DNA of 64,000 nt from Rhodococcus jostii NBRC 16295. Its GTDB lineage: Bacteria; Actinomycetota; Actinomycetes; Mycobacteriales; Mycobacteriaceae. Below the pieces are notes generated by a model. The model saw only the letters and a list, made by a program, of their open reading frames with translations, did no database searches and was not told the origin of the DNA. Of the stretch, positions 1-8,929 are shown piece by piece. The position numbers were made by a program, and so were the translations under genes. Numbering within the stretch: the first letter of the stretch is position 1; each line of letters starts with the position of its first letter. Where the stretch lies: the NCBI RefSeq assembly GCF_001894825.1, contig NZ_BCWY01000023.1, positions 1-64,000 on the forward strand, read 5' to 3'.

Positions 1-1
1 C

Positions 2-598
2 CTCCGGCGTTACCTCGATTCGGGGGTCGCCGGCGAGGAAGGCGGGGAACGACCGCACGTCTCGCTGCATGTCAACGTCAAGGATCTGGTCGACCACGGC
101 GACTGCGGTGCGCGGGAACCGCACGGTGCCCCCGCAACAGGCGAGGGCCTTTTTGCCGTCGATGGGGTGGCGTGGACGGAATGGATGGGGCCGCTGAGCA
201 TCACCGCGGCTCGGCTCCTGAGCTGCGATTCGATTGTGACGCCGATCGTGCTCGACGGGAACGGGTCGCCGCTCGATCTCGGTGTGTCGACCCGAACCGT
301 CACCAAGCGGCAGCGAAAGGCGTTGGTGGCGAGGGATCGGGGGTGCGCGTTCCCGGGGTGTGGTGCGCCGCCGTCGTGGTGCGAGGGCCACCACATCGTC
401 CATTGGTCCAAGAGTGGTCCGACCGATATGGACAATCTGGTGCTGCTGTGCGGGTGCCATCACCGGCTGCTCCACCACAGTGACTGGGAAATCGAGATGG
501 GAGCTGATCGGCATCCCATGTTCATTCCGCCCAGGCAGGTCGATTGGGAGCGGAAGCCGATCCCTGCCCACAACCGGGCCCGGCCCGGAGCGGCCTGA
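2..598 (+). CDS. HNH endonuclease domain protein of the DUF222 type, 3' part only
   Basis: The reading frame is open from the left edge of the window, so only the last 198 residues are seen. The C-terminal half carries an HNH nuclease core: a zinc-type pair in CAFPGC, then CEGHHIVHW, then DNLVLLCGCHHRLLHH. In actinobacteria this arrangement is typical of the many DUF222/HNH proteins, which are about 400-500 residues long and often linked to mobile DNA. The cellular role of this paralogue family is not established. The stop is TGA at 596-598. The upstream DUF222 region would lie outside the window. Confidence 0.85.
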   Translation, partial: LRRYLDSGVAGEEGGERPHVSLHVNVKDLVDHGDCGAREPHGAPATGEGLFAVDGVAWTEWMGPLSITAARLLSCDSIVTPIVLDGNGSPLDLGVSTRTVTKRQRKALVARDRGCAFPGCGAPPSWCEGHHIVHWSKSGPTDMDNLVLLCGCHHRLLHHSDWEIEMGADRHPMFIPPRQVDWERKPIPAHNRARPGAA

Positions 599-781
599 CC
601 ACGGGCCACAACACCACACACGACGCCGACTCGGCGACAGGACGGGTCCCTGTCGCCGCGCCGGCATGCCGTCGTGGCGGGACTGCCGCGGCGAACGCGG
701 TGTTGGGCGACTGCGCGAGCGCGTCCGTCCGACGTCGGAATAGACGTGCTCGAACCGTCCGCCGTTCCGCCGGTGTCGTAT

Positions 782-1615
782 CTATTTTCGGATGCCGTAT
801 CGGGCAATGTAGTGCCACAACTTTTTCAGGTCCTGTGGATCGCACGATTCACCCCGTGCACGACCGAGGAGGTATGGAGTGAGATCGCCTTCGTGTGCGA
901 TGTCTCGGGCCAGATCGACGATGTGCGGTCCTCGGTAGTCGGGATGGTGTGCAATCTCCTCGACGCTCACCGTGTACCCGTCGTGCCACAACACCGGGCA
1001 CGCGAGTGACTGGGCGATCTCGTTGAAGGGCGTGTCGCGGTAGCTCGGGTCGAGAACGAGCGCCTCGACGTCCGACGCAATGTCGATGGTGCCGTGGACG
1101 TGGGCCTCGATGTAGTCGTCCAGGGGATCGTCGAACTGCACCGCCGCTGCGGCATCCACCAAGTTCATCGCGTCGGCGGTGCCGAACAGGTCGGGCTCGA
1201 AGACGCTGTCGGGGAAGCAGAAAGTGGTGCGCTCGAGGGTGTGCTCCGCCAGCAGGAAGTAGGAGGAGCCGAAACGAGGTGATCCTCCATATGGGTCGGC
1301 GCGGTAGTTCAGCGATCCATACTTGGGTCGCTCCGCCGACTCGTGCTCGTCGTAGGCGCCTCCGAAGATGCGGCTCTCCCACCTCCACCTGTCGCCGCCG
1401 GGGTGGGCAGTGAGTCCGCCGTTGCCGGTCTGGGTCTCGAACTGTGACAGGTACGCGCCTCGGTCCGCAATTGCTTTCAGCGTGGAACCCCCAATGTATG
1501 GGAGGTCTGGATGGAAGTGCAATGTCACACGGAGTGCCCGATCGAGCGGAACGCCTTCGGCGAGGCCGCGCACGTGTGCGATGGCTCGGGACGCAGGACC
1601 GGTATCGGGAGGCAC
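782..1615 (-). CDS. DUF3626-like protein of unknown function
   Basis: This 277-residue protein starts at GTG 1615. It contains RVTLHFHPD near the N-terminus, then YGSLNYRADPYGGSPRFGSS and a later ERTTFCFPDS segment, the pattern I associate with the uncharacterised DUF3626 family. I see no signal peptide or membrane span, so it is probably cytosolic. It lies 44 bp downstream of, and on the same strand as, the TetR gene at 1660-2271, so the two may be co-transcribed. The family assignment is from memory of the motif order. No enzymatic function is claimed. Confidence 0.65.
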   Translation of the reverse strand: MPPDTGPASRAIAHVRGLAEGVPLDRALRVTLHFHPDLPYIGGSTLKAIADRGAYLSQFETQTGNGGLTAHPGGDRWRWESRIFGGAYDEHESAERPKYGSLNYRADPYGGSPRFGSSYFLLAEHTLERTTFCFPDSVFEPDLFGTADAMNLVDAAAAVQFDDPLDDYIEAHVHGTIDIASDVEALVLDPSYRDTPFNEIAQSLACPVLWHDGYTVSVEEIAHHPDYRGPHIVDLARDIAHEGDLTPYLLGRARGESCDPQDLKKLWHYIARYGIRK

Positions 1616-1659
1616 TCGGCCATTATCTGGTGGCGTTCCGATGCGAACAACTCACTGGC

Positions 1660-2271
1660 CTATTCGGTCAGACTGGCCGCTGCTGCCCGCTCGGATTTGC
1701 TCTGTTGAAGCAAGTTCCGCAGATGCGCGAGTGATCTCTCGGTCAGCTCAGGGCTGCCGATCGTGATCTGGTGAAAGACGAGTCCGTCGGCGGCAGAGTA
1801 GATCAGGTGGCTGAGGGCGGGGTCGGGATCGATTCCGGCGCACTCGAGTTCGATTTGCAGTGCATCGACGTATGCTGCGTAGATCGACTCGACGTGGGGA
1901 CGGAGGTCCGGGCGGCGTCGGGATTCGAGGATCAGCTCGTATTGAAAGGCTTGATCGTCCGGGTTGGTCTCGACCATCGCTACCAGGCCGGCGAAGAGGG
2001 CGTCGAGGTCTCCACTTCCTGGGCGCGCGCTGACGGACGTGACGCTGTTGCCCAGCGAGAACTGCAGCGCCGCCTCGAGTAGCGCATCTCGGGTCCCGAA
2101 GTGATGGGCAACCAACCCATGGGCAACCCCGGCCTCTCGTGCCACAGCCCGGTACGTCAGTTTCCGTAGTCCTTGATCGGCAACCACGCGCACGGCCGCC
2201 GCAAGTAGGGCGGCCCGGCCCTCACCGTAGCGGGGGGTCTGGCGGGCGGACTCCGCCTCGGGGGTGGTCAT
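1660..2271 (-). CDS. TetR-family transcriptional regulator
   Basis: This 203-residue regulator has an N-terminal TetR helix-turn-helix (about residues 15-60; TYRAVAREAGVAHGLVAHHF) and an all-helical ligand-binding C-terminus. I chose ATG 2271 rather than a longer upstream frame because the extra 66 residues are Arg-rich, unlike any TetR, and would run through the repeat-rich promoter region. It is divergent from the amine-type operon starting at 2625 and is the obvious candidate to control it. The ligand could be an amine or its aldehyde or acid product, which is inference. Confidence 0.88.
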   Translation of the reverse strand: MTTPEAESARQTPRYGEGRAALLAAAVRVVADQGLRKLTYRAVAREAGVAHGLVAHHFGTRDALLEAALQFSLGNSVTSVSARPGSGDLDALFAGLVAMVETNPDDQAFQYELILESRRRPDLRPHVESIYAAYVDALQIELECAGIDPDPALSHLIYSAADGLVFHQITIGSPELTERSLAHLRNLLQQSKSERAAAASLTE

Positions 2272-2624
2272 CGGTCGGTTCTCCAGTTCTGTTCTCGCAG
2301 CCAAGCCGCTCCAGTCGTGGAGCAGCGAGACCCGTCGCCGCCATTGTCCATTCAGCCGCCATTGTCCATTCAATTGGCGGTGCACGGCAGCCCGTGTGTG
2401 TCGACCGTGAAAAATTCCCGCTGTCCACTTGACCAGTTCTCGTACCTGGTGCAGTCTATGTGTTGTCACTCACAATTGTCCAGATGGATAGTTTGCTCCA
2501 TCGGTCGGTGCGCCCGTTGCGACGGCCGATCAAGATCACAGGACGAGGGAAGTCACGCCCCGTTCCACCGTCGCCTCACGGACACATGACCACTTCCCCT
2601 CGATCTGCAAGGAATCCCGACACC
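2272..2624. promoter_or_regulatory. Divergent promoter region between TetR and the MoaF-amine oxidase operon
   Basis: These 353 bp separate two divergent starts and hold no convincing gene. They contain an exact 18-bp tandem repeat (2337-2372) followed by TTGGCGG, which mirrors its GCCGCCA start. A third copy of the core ATTGTCCA lies at 2475-2482, within a dyad ATTGTCCAGATGGATA (2475-2490). These are the best candidates for binding sites of the adjacent TetR protein. An AAGGA Shine-Dalgarno at 2609-2613 serves the ATG at 2625. Confidence 0.55.
2337..2372. repeat. Two exact 18-bp tandem copies of GCCGCCATTGTCCATTCA
   Basis: Positions 2337-2354 and 2355-2372 are identical. The 18-bp period puts successive copies about 1.7 helical turns apart. 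The position between divergent regulator and operon suggests a duplicated operator rather than neutral slippage, though neither is proven. Confidence 0.8.
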
Positions 2625-3485
2625 ATGACAACTCCCGCCCCCGTGTTCAGTTGGAACAAGGACGACTGGGCGTCCCTGAGCGAGATGGCCGACGGCTTCG
2701 ACGAATACCGGCCCGCCTACAGCCGAGCTTTCGACGGCCAGGTGATCACCGTCCACTGCCGCTACGTCGACACCGCGGAACGATTCACCCTCATACTGAC
2801 CTTCCAGGGCGATGAGCTGCATTGGAAGCTCGAGGACGCGAGCGGTGCCCGGTCCGGGACCGACACGTTCGAGCTGTTCGAGATGCAGCCCGGCCTGTTC
2901 TACCTCCACCACCGCCGCAACGCCGAGAACCACCCGGTGGTGGTCAGCGCTGCCCTCGATATCACTAGCGGCCAGGTCACCGGTGCAATCGGCTACCTCG
3001 GACTCGAGCCCACTCCGCACCGGGCACGTCAGCGATGGTTCCAGGGGCAGGTCGACGGCACAGATGCCGACGCGTCCGGTGCTCATCCGACCACCGACGA
3101 GCTGATCGGACGCCGCATCCGGTACGCCTACAGCCACGACGACGTCTACGACCACATCTACCTCAACCAGAATTTGTTCACCTGGCTCTGCCTCGGCGGC
3201 GCCGAGATCGGTGTCGGGGACACCGACAGCTGCACCTACTGGAAACTGCGCGAGAAGACCTACCTGTTCTCCTGGCTGGAGAAGAACGTCGGCGTCGAGG
3301 GCATGGTTCTGATCGACCTGAACGCTTATCGCACCGTCGGCATCCAGTTCGGTATCGACCAGCCCACCGGTGACCTGATCGACATCACGATGGGCTCCTA
3401 TGCGCAGGAATTCGAGCGAATTCCTTCCGTCGAAAACTCCCGTCCGGCAACCAAATCAACGGATACCGCACCGGTATCCCCGTAA
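2625..3485 (+). CDS. MoaF-like protein (N- and C-terminal MoaF domains)
   Basis: This 286-residue soluble protein has two related halves matching the MoaF family, named from the Klebsiella monoamine (tyramine oxidase) regulon despite the common label molybdenum cofactor protein F. Recognisable parts are an N-terminal lipocalin-like stretch and a C-terminal half with YAYSHDDVYDHIYLNQNLFT and WLEKNVGVEGMVLIDL. ATG 2625 is preferred over 2586 because AAGGA sits 11 nt upstream and nothing similar precedes 2586. It is the first gene of an operon with an amine oxidase directly downstream, which agrees with a role in amine catabolism. Its biochemical activity is unknown. Confidence 0.75.
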   Translation: MTTPAPVFSWNKDDWASLSEMADGFDEYRPAYSRAFDGQVITVHCRYVDTAERFTLILTFQGDELHWKLEDASGARSGTDTFELFEMQPGLFYLHHRRNAENHPVVVSAALDITSGQVTGAIGYLGLEPTPHRARQRWFQGQVDGTDADASGAHPTTDELIGRRIRYAYSHDDVYDHIYLNQNLFTWLCLGGAEIGVGDTDSCTYWKLREKTYLFSWLEKNVGVEGMVLIDLNAYRTVGIQFGIDQPTGDLIDITMGSYAQEFERIPSVENSRPATKSTDTAPVSP

Positions 3486-3528
3486 CCACACAGCCACGCC
3501 TTCCCTCCGGCAAATACAGGAGTTCGAC

Positions 3529-4839
3529 ATGCAGTACGACACCGATGTGATCATCGTCGGCGGTGGCTTCGCCGGCATCACCGCCGCCCGCGAACTCGTC
3601 CAACGCGGCATCCGGACCACAATCGTCGAGGCGCGCGATCGTCTCGGCGGACGCACCTGGACTCGCGAAACCAGCCTCGGCCGGGAGCTGGACATGGGCG
3701 GTACCTGGGTGCACTGGATCCAGCCGCACGTGTGGGCGGAAATCTCCCGCTACGGCCTGGATCTGATCGCGAGCCCGGAACTCGATACCGCCTACTGGCG
3801 GGTCGACGGCGAAGTGCGCACCGGTACGGCCGACAGAATGCTCGATCTGTTGGACGCATCGATGACCGAGATGCTGGCTGACGCACGGCGGGTGCTGCCG
3901 CAGCCCTACGACTTCTTTCCCCTCTCCGAGGAGATCAAAGCTCTCGACCAGGTCAGCGTGGCCGAGAAGATCGCCGAACTAGACCTGGATCCGCAGCAAC
4001 GCGCGCTGCTCGACGGAATGTGGGCACTGAACTTCAGCGGCGATCCTGCGCGCAGCGGCCACACTCAGGCGTTGCGCTGGTGCGCCCTCTCCAGGGGTGA
4101 CTGGAAGCTGATGTTCGAGGCCTGTGCCACTTATAAATTCGCCCGGGGCACCAGGTCGTTGCTCGACGCGATCGCCGCCGACGCCACCGCCGCCGACATC
4201 CGCTTGAACACCCTCGTCACCGGCATCGACGAAACCGCCGACGGCGTCGCCGTCACCTGCAGCGACGGCACGATCCTCCACGGCCGACGGGTGATCGTCA
4301 CGGTCCCGTTGAACATTCTCGACACCATAGCGGTCACCCCCGGTCTGGGTCACGGGGTGACTGCCGTCGCCGAGGAAGGACAGGCGTCGAGCGGGGTGAA
4401 GGTGTGGGTCCGCGTCAAAGGTGACGTCGGCAGGTTCGCCGCTCTCGCCGACAGCGACGCGGTACTGAACTTCGTCCAGTACGAGTACCCCCTCGACGGC
4501 GACAGCCTGATCGTGGCGTTCGGACCCCGGTCCGGTCTCATCGACCTCAACGATCCCCGAGCCGTGGAGGCCGAACTGCGCAAATGGCGACCCGACCTCG
4601 AGGTGGTCGCCGTCGACGCCCACGACTGGACCGCCGACCCGCTCTCCGGCGAAACCTGGCCGATGCTGGCCCCGCATCAACTCGACGCCGTTTCCCACGC
4701 CGCCCGCGACACCACCCGCCGCATCCGGCTCGCCGGCAGCGACTACGCCCGCGGCTGGGCCGGATTCATCGACGGCGCGATCGAGTCCGGCCTGCAGACC
4801 GCCCGCCAGATCATGACCGAATTCGAAAGCGAGAACTGA
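3529..4839 (+). CDS. Flavin-containing monoamine oxidase family enzyme
   Basis: This 436-residue FAD enzyme has the dinucleotide-binding motif VIIVGGGFAGITAA near the N-terminus, followed by EARDRLGGRTWT, and the C-terminal FAD contact region RIRLAGSDYARGWAGFIDGA. It should oxidise a primary or secondary amine to an imine/aldehyde, releasing hydrogen peroxide and ammonia. The cysteine that anchors FAD covalently in mammalian MAO is not apparent, so the flavin is probably non-covalent. ATG 3529 has an AGGAG at 3518-3522. The gene follows the MoaF-like gene by 43 bp and precedes the next by 2 bp. The exact amine cannot be read from sequence. Confidence 0.85.
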   Translation: MQYDTDVIIVGGGFAGITAARELVQRGIRTTIVEARDRLGGRTWTRETSLGRELDMGGTWVHWIQPHVWAEISRYGLDLIASPELDTAYWRVDGEVRTGTADRMLDLLDASMTEMLADARRVLPQPYDFFPLSEEIKALDQVSVAEKIAELDLDPQQRALLDGMWALNFSGDPARSGHTQALRWCALSRGDWKLMFEACATYKFARGTRSLLDAIAADATAADIRLNTLVTGIDETADGVAVTCSDGTILHGRRVIVTVPLNILDTIAVTPGLGHGVTAVAEEGQASSGVKVWVRVKGDVGRFAALADSDAVLNFVQYEYPLDGDSLIVAFGPRSGLIDLNDPRAVEAELRKWRPDLEVVAVDAHDWTADPLSGETWPMLAPHQLDAVSHAARDTTRRIRLAGSDYARGWAGFIDGAIESGLQTARQIMTEFESEN

Positions 4840-4841
4840 CC

Positions 4842-5150
4842 ATGCCCTACTGTGTGGAAGTTGTCCGATTCACCCTCTCCGACAACGACATCGAAACCTT
4901 TATCGGACGCCGCCAGGAGGCGATCAGGGAAGTCAAGGCCGCCCATCCTGCGCTGTGGTCGGTGCCGCTGTGCTCGCGTCGCGAAGACGGAACGTGGATC
5001 GACGTGTGGATCTACGAGACCAAGGACGCCGCCGACGCAGCCAACGCCGACGCGGAGAACTTGCCGAAGTTCCTCGCCATGGCCGAACTGCTCGGCAACC
5101 TCGAGATCGAGGCGAGCGAGATGCCCGACGGCGCCGTCAGCCCGATCTGA
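4842..5150 (+). CDS. Small dimeric alpha/beta-barrel protein (ABM / quinol monooxygenase-like)
   Basis: This 102-residue protein resembles the antibiotic-biosynthesis-monooxygenase or EthD-like barrel fold: a strand (YCVEVVRFTL), a helix with FIGRRQEAIREVKAAHP, a W-I-DVWIYET strand and a final helix. Members act as cofactor-free oxygenases, isomerases or heme-handling proteins. The start lies 2 bp after the amine oxidase stop, so it is translationally coupled. A role in processing the amine oxidase product is plausible but unproven. Confidence 0.6.
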   Translation: MPYCVEVVRFTLSDNDIETFIGRRQEAIREVKAAHPALWSVPLCSRREDGTWIDVWIYETKDAADAANADAENLPKFLAMAELLGNLEIEASEMPDGAVSPI

Positions 5151-5203
5151 ACACCTGCAGGCTCCCCGTCCCCTCCCTCCACCTCCAGTCTCGAGGTAAA
5201 CCC

Positions 5204-6658
5204 ATGTCCGACAACACCACATCACCGAGCCCGGCTACCGACACCCATCCCCCCAAGACCCTGCGCTGGTACGACGGGTTCATGCTCGCCCTGCCGATCG
5301 CCAACGGCCTGTTCATCTCCGTCGGCTACGCCATCGGCGCGATCGGTGCCGTCCCCGCCGTCGCGATCTGCGTGCTGCTGTCGGTGGTGGCCCTGTGCCA
5401 GAACAAGCTGTTCGCCGAGATGGCCGCCATGTTCGCCGACAAGGCCGGCGGTGTGGCGATGTTCGCCGCCGAAGGCTGGAAACGCTACTTCACCCCGATC
5501 GCGCCGATTGCCGCCTTCGGTTACTGGTGCGGCTGGGCGCTGGTCCTCTCGCTCGTCGGGCTCACCATCGGCCAGCTCGTCCACGCCCAATGGTTCCCCG
5601 ACAACACCTGGACCCTGTTCACCCTCGGCAACGTCGCTTTCGGTCTCCCGCACGTGATCTCCGCATGCACCGTCATCGCGTGCACCGCGTTGAACGTGCT
5701 CGGCATCCGCGTGGCCCTGCGCTTCAACCAGGTGATCGGCGTCGCCTTCGTCATCGTGCTCCTGGCCCTGGCGATCGGACCGTTCGCCTCGGGGCAATGG
5801 TCGGGCGCCAACCTGTCCTCCCATCTGGACGGGAACTGGACCGCCTTCGTGGTCTGGCTCTACGTCTCCGCGTGGGCGATCTACGGTTCCGAACTGTGCG
5901 CGGTCTTCGCCCCCGAGTACAGCGACACGGCCCGCGACACCTCCCGCGCCCTGACCTCGATCGCCCTGTTCATGGTCGGCACCTACACCATCGTGCCGCT
6001 CGCGACAGCAGGGCAACTGACCGAGGACGAATTCCTCGCCAACCCGATCACCTACGGCATCGTCAGCATCGGACACGTCTCCGGCGGATTGTCCGGGACC
6101 ATCACCGTCATCCTGTGCGGCGCACTGTTTCTGAGTATGGTCTCCTCCTCCGCCGACGCCGGCCGCGCCCTCTACGGACTCTCGGCGGAGAAGATGTCGA
6201 TCACCCAACTCGACCAACTCAACTCCCGCGGCGTGCCCAGCCGGGCGCTTTGGGCGACGATGGTCATCAACCTCGGTATCCTGGTGTTCGTCGGCAATCC
6301 GGTGGCCATCCTCATTGCCAGCAACCTCGGATACATCCTGGCAATCACCCTCGCGGTCATCGCGTTCCTGTTGCTGCGCAAGGATCGTCCGCACTGGCCC
6401 CGCCCGATCCGCCTCCCGAGCATCTGGATCCCCATCGCCGTCGTCGTGGCCGTCTTCAATGTCGTCATCCTCGTCGTCGGAGCCCTCAACCCCGGCCTGA
6501 GTTACGTCGGCAGCTTCAAAGAGGTGTTCCTCGGCTTGGCGCTCCTGCTGATCGGCGTCGTGCTCTTCGTCTATCGCAAACTCGTCCAGGACCGCACACC
6601 CCTGGCCTGGCGCGAAGTCCCCGAAGACCAGCCGGTCGCCGCCCAGCCCCACATCTAG
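5204..6658 (+). CDS. APC-family amino acid/amine permease
   Basis: This 484-residue inner-membrane protein has about 12 hydrophobic segments in the APC pattern, starting with MLALPIANGLFISVGYAIG, the glycine-rich first helix that binds the substrate amine/carboxylate. A GAGG site precedes ATG 5204. It is embedded in the amine oxidase operon, so it most likely imports the amine or amino acid that the operon degrades. Substrate specificity is inferred from context only. Confidence 0.85.
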   Translation: MSDNTTSPSPATDTHPPKTLRWYDGFMLALPIANGLFISVGYAIGAIGAVPAVAICVLLSVVALCQNKLFAEMAAMFADKAGGVAMFAAEGWKRYFTPIAPIAAFGYWCGWALVLSLVGLTIGQLVHAQWFPDNTWTLFTLGNVAFGLPHVISACTVIACTALNVLGIRVALRFNQVIGVAFVIVLLALAIGPFASGQWSGANLSSHLDGNWTAFVVWLYVSAWAIYGSELCAVFAPEYSDTARDTSRALTSIALFMVGTYTIVPLATAGQLTEDEFLANPITYGIVSIGHVSGGLSGTITVILCGALFLSMVSSSADAGRALYGLSAEKMSITQLDQLNSRGVPSRALWATMVINLGILVFVGNPVAILIASNLGYILAITLAVIAFLLLRKDRPHWPRPIRLPSIWIPIAVVVAVFNVVILVVGALNPGLSYVGSFKEVFLGLALLLIGVVLFVYRKLVQDRTPLAWREVPEDQPVAAQPHI

Positions 6659-6687
6659 GAACCGACCGTGCCAAGGAGGAATCCGCA

Positions 6688-8790
6688 ATGACAGACATGA
6701 CCGAAATCGATGGCGACACCGAGCGAATCACCGACTCGCTCGCGGCCGGCTGGCAGTTGCCTGCCGCGATGTACAGCGATCCTGCCGTGTACGAACAGGA
6801 ACGGGAGCTGATCTTCCGACGCGCCTGGCAGTACGTCGGCCGCGAGAAGGACCTCGCCGAACCAGGCGCCTACCTGACCGCCCAACTCGGTGATCTGCCC
6901 ATCGTCGTCGTCCGTGACCGGGACGGTGTTCTGCACGGTCACGTCAACGTCTGCCGGCACCGCCTGCACCCGGTCGCCGAGGGCACCGGATGCCGGCAGC
7001 TGTTCCAATGCCGTTACCACGGCTGGACCTACACGCACGACGGGTCGCTCCGGTCGGCGCCGGGCCTTCGGGACGAGGACGCCTTCGACCGCCAGACCCT
7101 CGGACTGCGGCCGATACAGGTGGAAACCTTCCGGGGATTCGTCTTCGCCAACCCCGATGTCGCCGCCGAACCGCTGGCGGAATATCTCGGTGGGGCACAC
7201 GCCCTCGTCGACGAGCTGAACCTCGATTTCGCGGACTGGGAGCACGGCGGTACATACACCTACGACATTCCGGCGAACTGGAAGCTGTTCACCGAGAATA
7301 CCCTCGAGTGCTATCACTGCCCGCTCGTGCACCAGGACACCTACGCCACCGCTTTCCACACCACCAAGGCGAACTACCAGTGCACTGAGTTCGACAACGT
7401 CGCGGTCCAGGTCGCTCCCGTCACCGAACTGACCGAACGACTCGCCGCTCGGGGCGGGCTGGACGGATTCCGACTGCTGTACCTGTGGCCGGTGTCGTTC
7501 CTGTCGGTCGACGACTTCGTCGGCATGGTCGCCCGCACCGTGCCACTCGGGCCGCACAGCAGCCGGTTCGTCGTCGACGCCTTCGTCAAGCCCGGCACCG
7601 ATCCGGCTGTCCTCGAGCAGTGGCTCGACATCTACGACCGCACCTTCGCCGAAGACAAGACCGTCGTGGCAGCACAGCAGGCCGGTTACGACTGCGGAGC
7701 GGTACCGCAAGGCCGGTTGATGACCAACTGCGAATCGACCATCGCGATGTTCCAACGCCGCACCTGGATGGCGTTGGCCGACCCATCCATCACCGGTCCA
7801 CGGCCCGCACCGGCCGGTCCGGCCGCGCAATCGGCACCGATCCCACGCGAGGTTGTCGAAGCCGATGTGCGGGTCGACGCCGTCACCACCGAGGCCGACG
7901 GCGTCGTCTCCCTGACTCTCGTGCCCGTCGCAGGTGGGGTCCTGCCACCGTGGCGGCCCGGAGCCCACATCGACTTGTGCCTGACCGGCGAGCTGACCCG
8001 GCAATACTCGCTGTGCGGCGACCCGCACACCACCGACCGGTGGACGGTCGCCGTCCTCGACGCACCCGCCTCCCGAGGCGGATCGGCCTACGTACACCGA
8101 CAGGTCGCCGCGGGAGACACGATCCGAGTCCGCGGACCGCGCAACCACTTCGCACTCCCCGATGCCGCCGCGTACCTGTTCGTCGCCGGCGGAATCGGCA
8201 TCACCCCGATCCTGCCGATGGTCGAAGAAGCCGAACGGAACGGGCGGCCGTGGCGATTGCTCTACGGTGGGCGAAGCCTGTCGTCCATGGCCTTCCTCGA
8301 CCGCCTTGCACGGCACGGAGACAAGGTGCAGGTGCATCCGCAGGACACACACGGCTTACTCGACCTCGACGGCTACCTCGCCGCTGCGGCGCCCGGCACC
8401 GCCGTCATGGCCTGCGGTCCCACACCGCTGCTCGACGCACTCGACGCCGTGTGCGCGACCAACGGCCGGGTCACCCTCCACACCGAGCGATTCACCGCAC
8501 CAACCCGATCCGACTCGAGCGTCACCGCCTTCGATGTCGTACTCGCCCGCACCGGTGTGACCCTGCACGTCGAAGAGAAGCAATCCATCCTCGACGCCGC
8601 TCTCGGCCACGGTGTGCCTGTCCTCTCGTCGTGCCGAGAAGGACTCTGCGGAACCTGCGAAACCCCAGTCCTCGACGGCGAACCCGATCACCGCGACACC
8701 GTTCTGACCGAGGACGAACGTGCACGCGGCGACACCATGATGATCTGCGTATCTCGGTGCACGTCCGACCGATTGGTCCTCGACCTCTAG
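6688..8790 (+). CDS. Single-chain Rieske oxygenase fused to its FMN/ferredoxin reductase
   Basis: This 700-residue protein contains a whole electron-transfer chain. Residues 89-111 hold a Rieske [2Fe-2S] site (Cys89, His91, Cys108, His111). ENTLECYHCPLVH at 203-215 supplies the mononuclear-iron histidines 210 and 215, and an AEDKTV segment near 320 probably supplies the acidic ligand. From about residue 395 a phthalate-dioxygenase-reductase module follows: flavin motif RQYSLCGD, NAD-binding GGIGITPILPM, and a C-terminal plant-type ferredoxin with Cys649, 654, 657 and 687. AGGAGG at 6674-6679 fixes ATG 6688. It should hydroxylate or N/O-dealkylate a substrate using NAD(P)H and oxygen. The components are usually separate proteins. 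The operon suggests an amine-derived substrate. Confidence 0.85.
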   Translation: MTDMTEIDGDTERITDSLAAGWQLPAAMYSDPAVYEQERELIFRRAWQYVGREKDLAEPGAYLTAQLGDLPIVVVRDRDGVLHGHVNVCRHRLHPVAEGTGCRQLFQCRYHGWTYTHDGSLRSAPGLRDEDAFDRQTLGLRPIQVETFRGFVFANPDVAAEPLAEYLGGAHALVDELNLDFADWEHGGTYTYDIPANWKLFTENTLECYHCPLVHQDTYATAFHTTKANYQCTEFDNVAVQVAPVTELTERLAARGGLDGFRLLYLWPVSFLSVDDFVGMVARTVPLGPHSSRFVVDAFVKPGTDPAVLEQWLDIYDRTFAEDKTVVAAQQAGYDCGAVPQGRLMTNCESTIAMFQRRTWMALADPSITGPRPAPAGPAAQSAPIPREVVEADVRVDAVTTEADGVVSLTLVPVAGGVLPPWRPGAHIDLCLTGELTRQYSLCGDPHTTDRWTVAVLDAPASRGGSAYVHRQVAAGDTIRVRGPRNHFALPDAAAYLFVAGGIGITPILPMVEEAERNGRPWRLLYGGRSLSSMAFLDRLARHGDKVQVHPQDTHGLLDLDGYLAAAAPGTAVMACGPTPLLDALDAVCATNGRVTLHTERFTAPTRSDSSVTAFDVVLARTGVTLHVEEKQSILDAALGHGVPVLSSCREGLCGTCETPVLDGEPDHRDTVLTEDERARGDTMMICVSRCTSDRLVLDL

Positions 8791-8929
8791 CCCTAAGGTC
8801 TCACCTGGAACGTTCCGGTTCCACACGCACGTCCGATTTCGACGACGAATCGTTACGCGCCGAGTTCCGCACGCGTGCGATGGTCGATGTGACCGGCGCC
8901 GGGCACGGCACTGAGCGAGAGGAACCGGG

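Noticed and set aside
5395-6687. Open frame extending the Rieske fusion upstream across the permease gene
   Set aside because: The Arg/Pro-rich extension overlaps the permease in another frame; the AGGAGG site and Rieske start at 6688 explain the gene.
5222-8352. Long minus-strand open frames opposite the permease and Rieske genes (up to 565 codons)
   Set aside because: They are antisense to genes with clear families, have the Gly/Asp/Arg-rich bias of high-GC shadow frames, and no motif.
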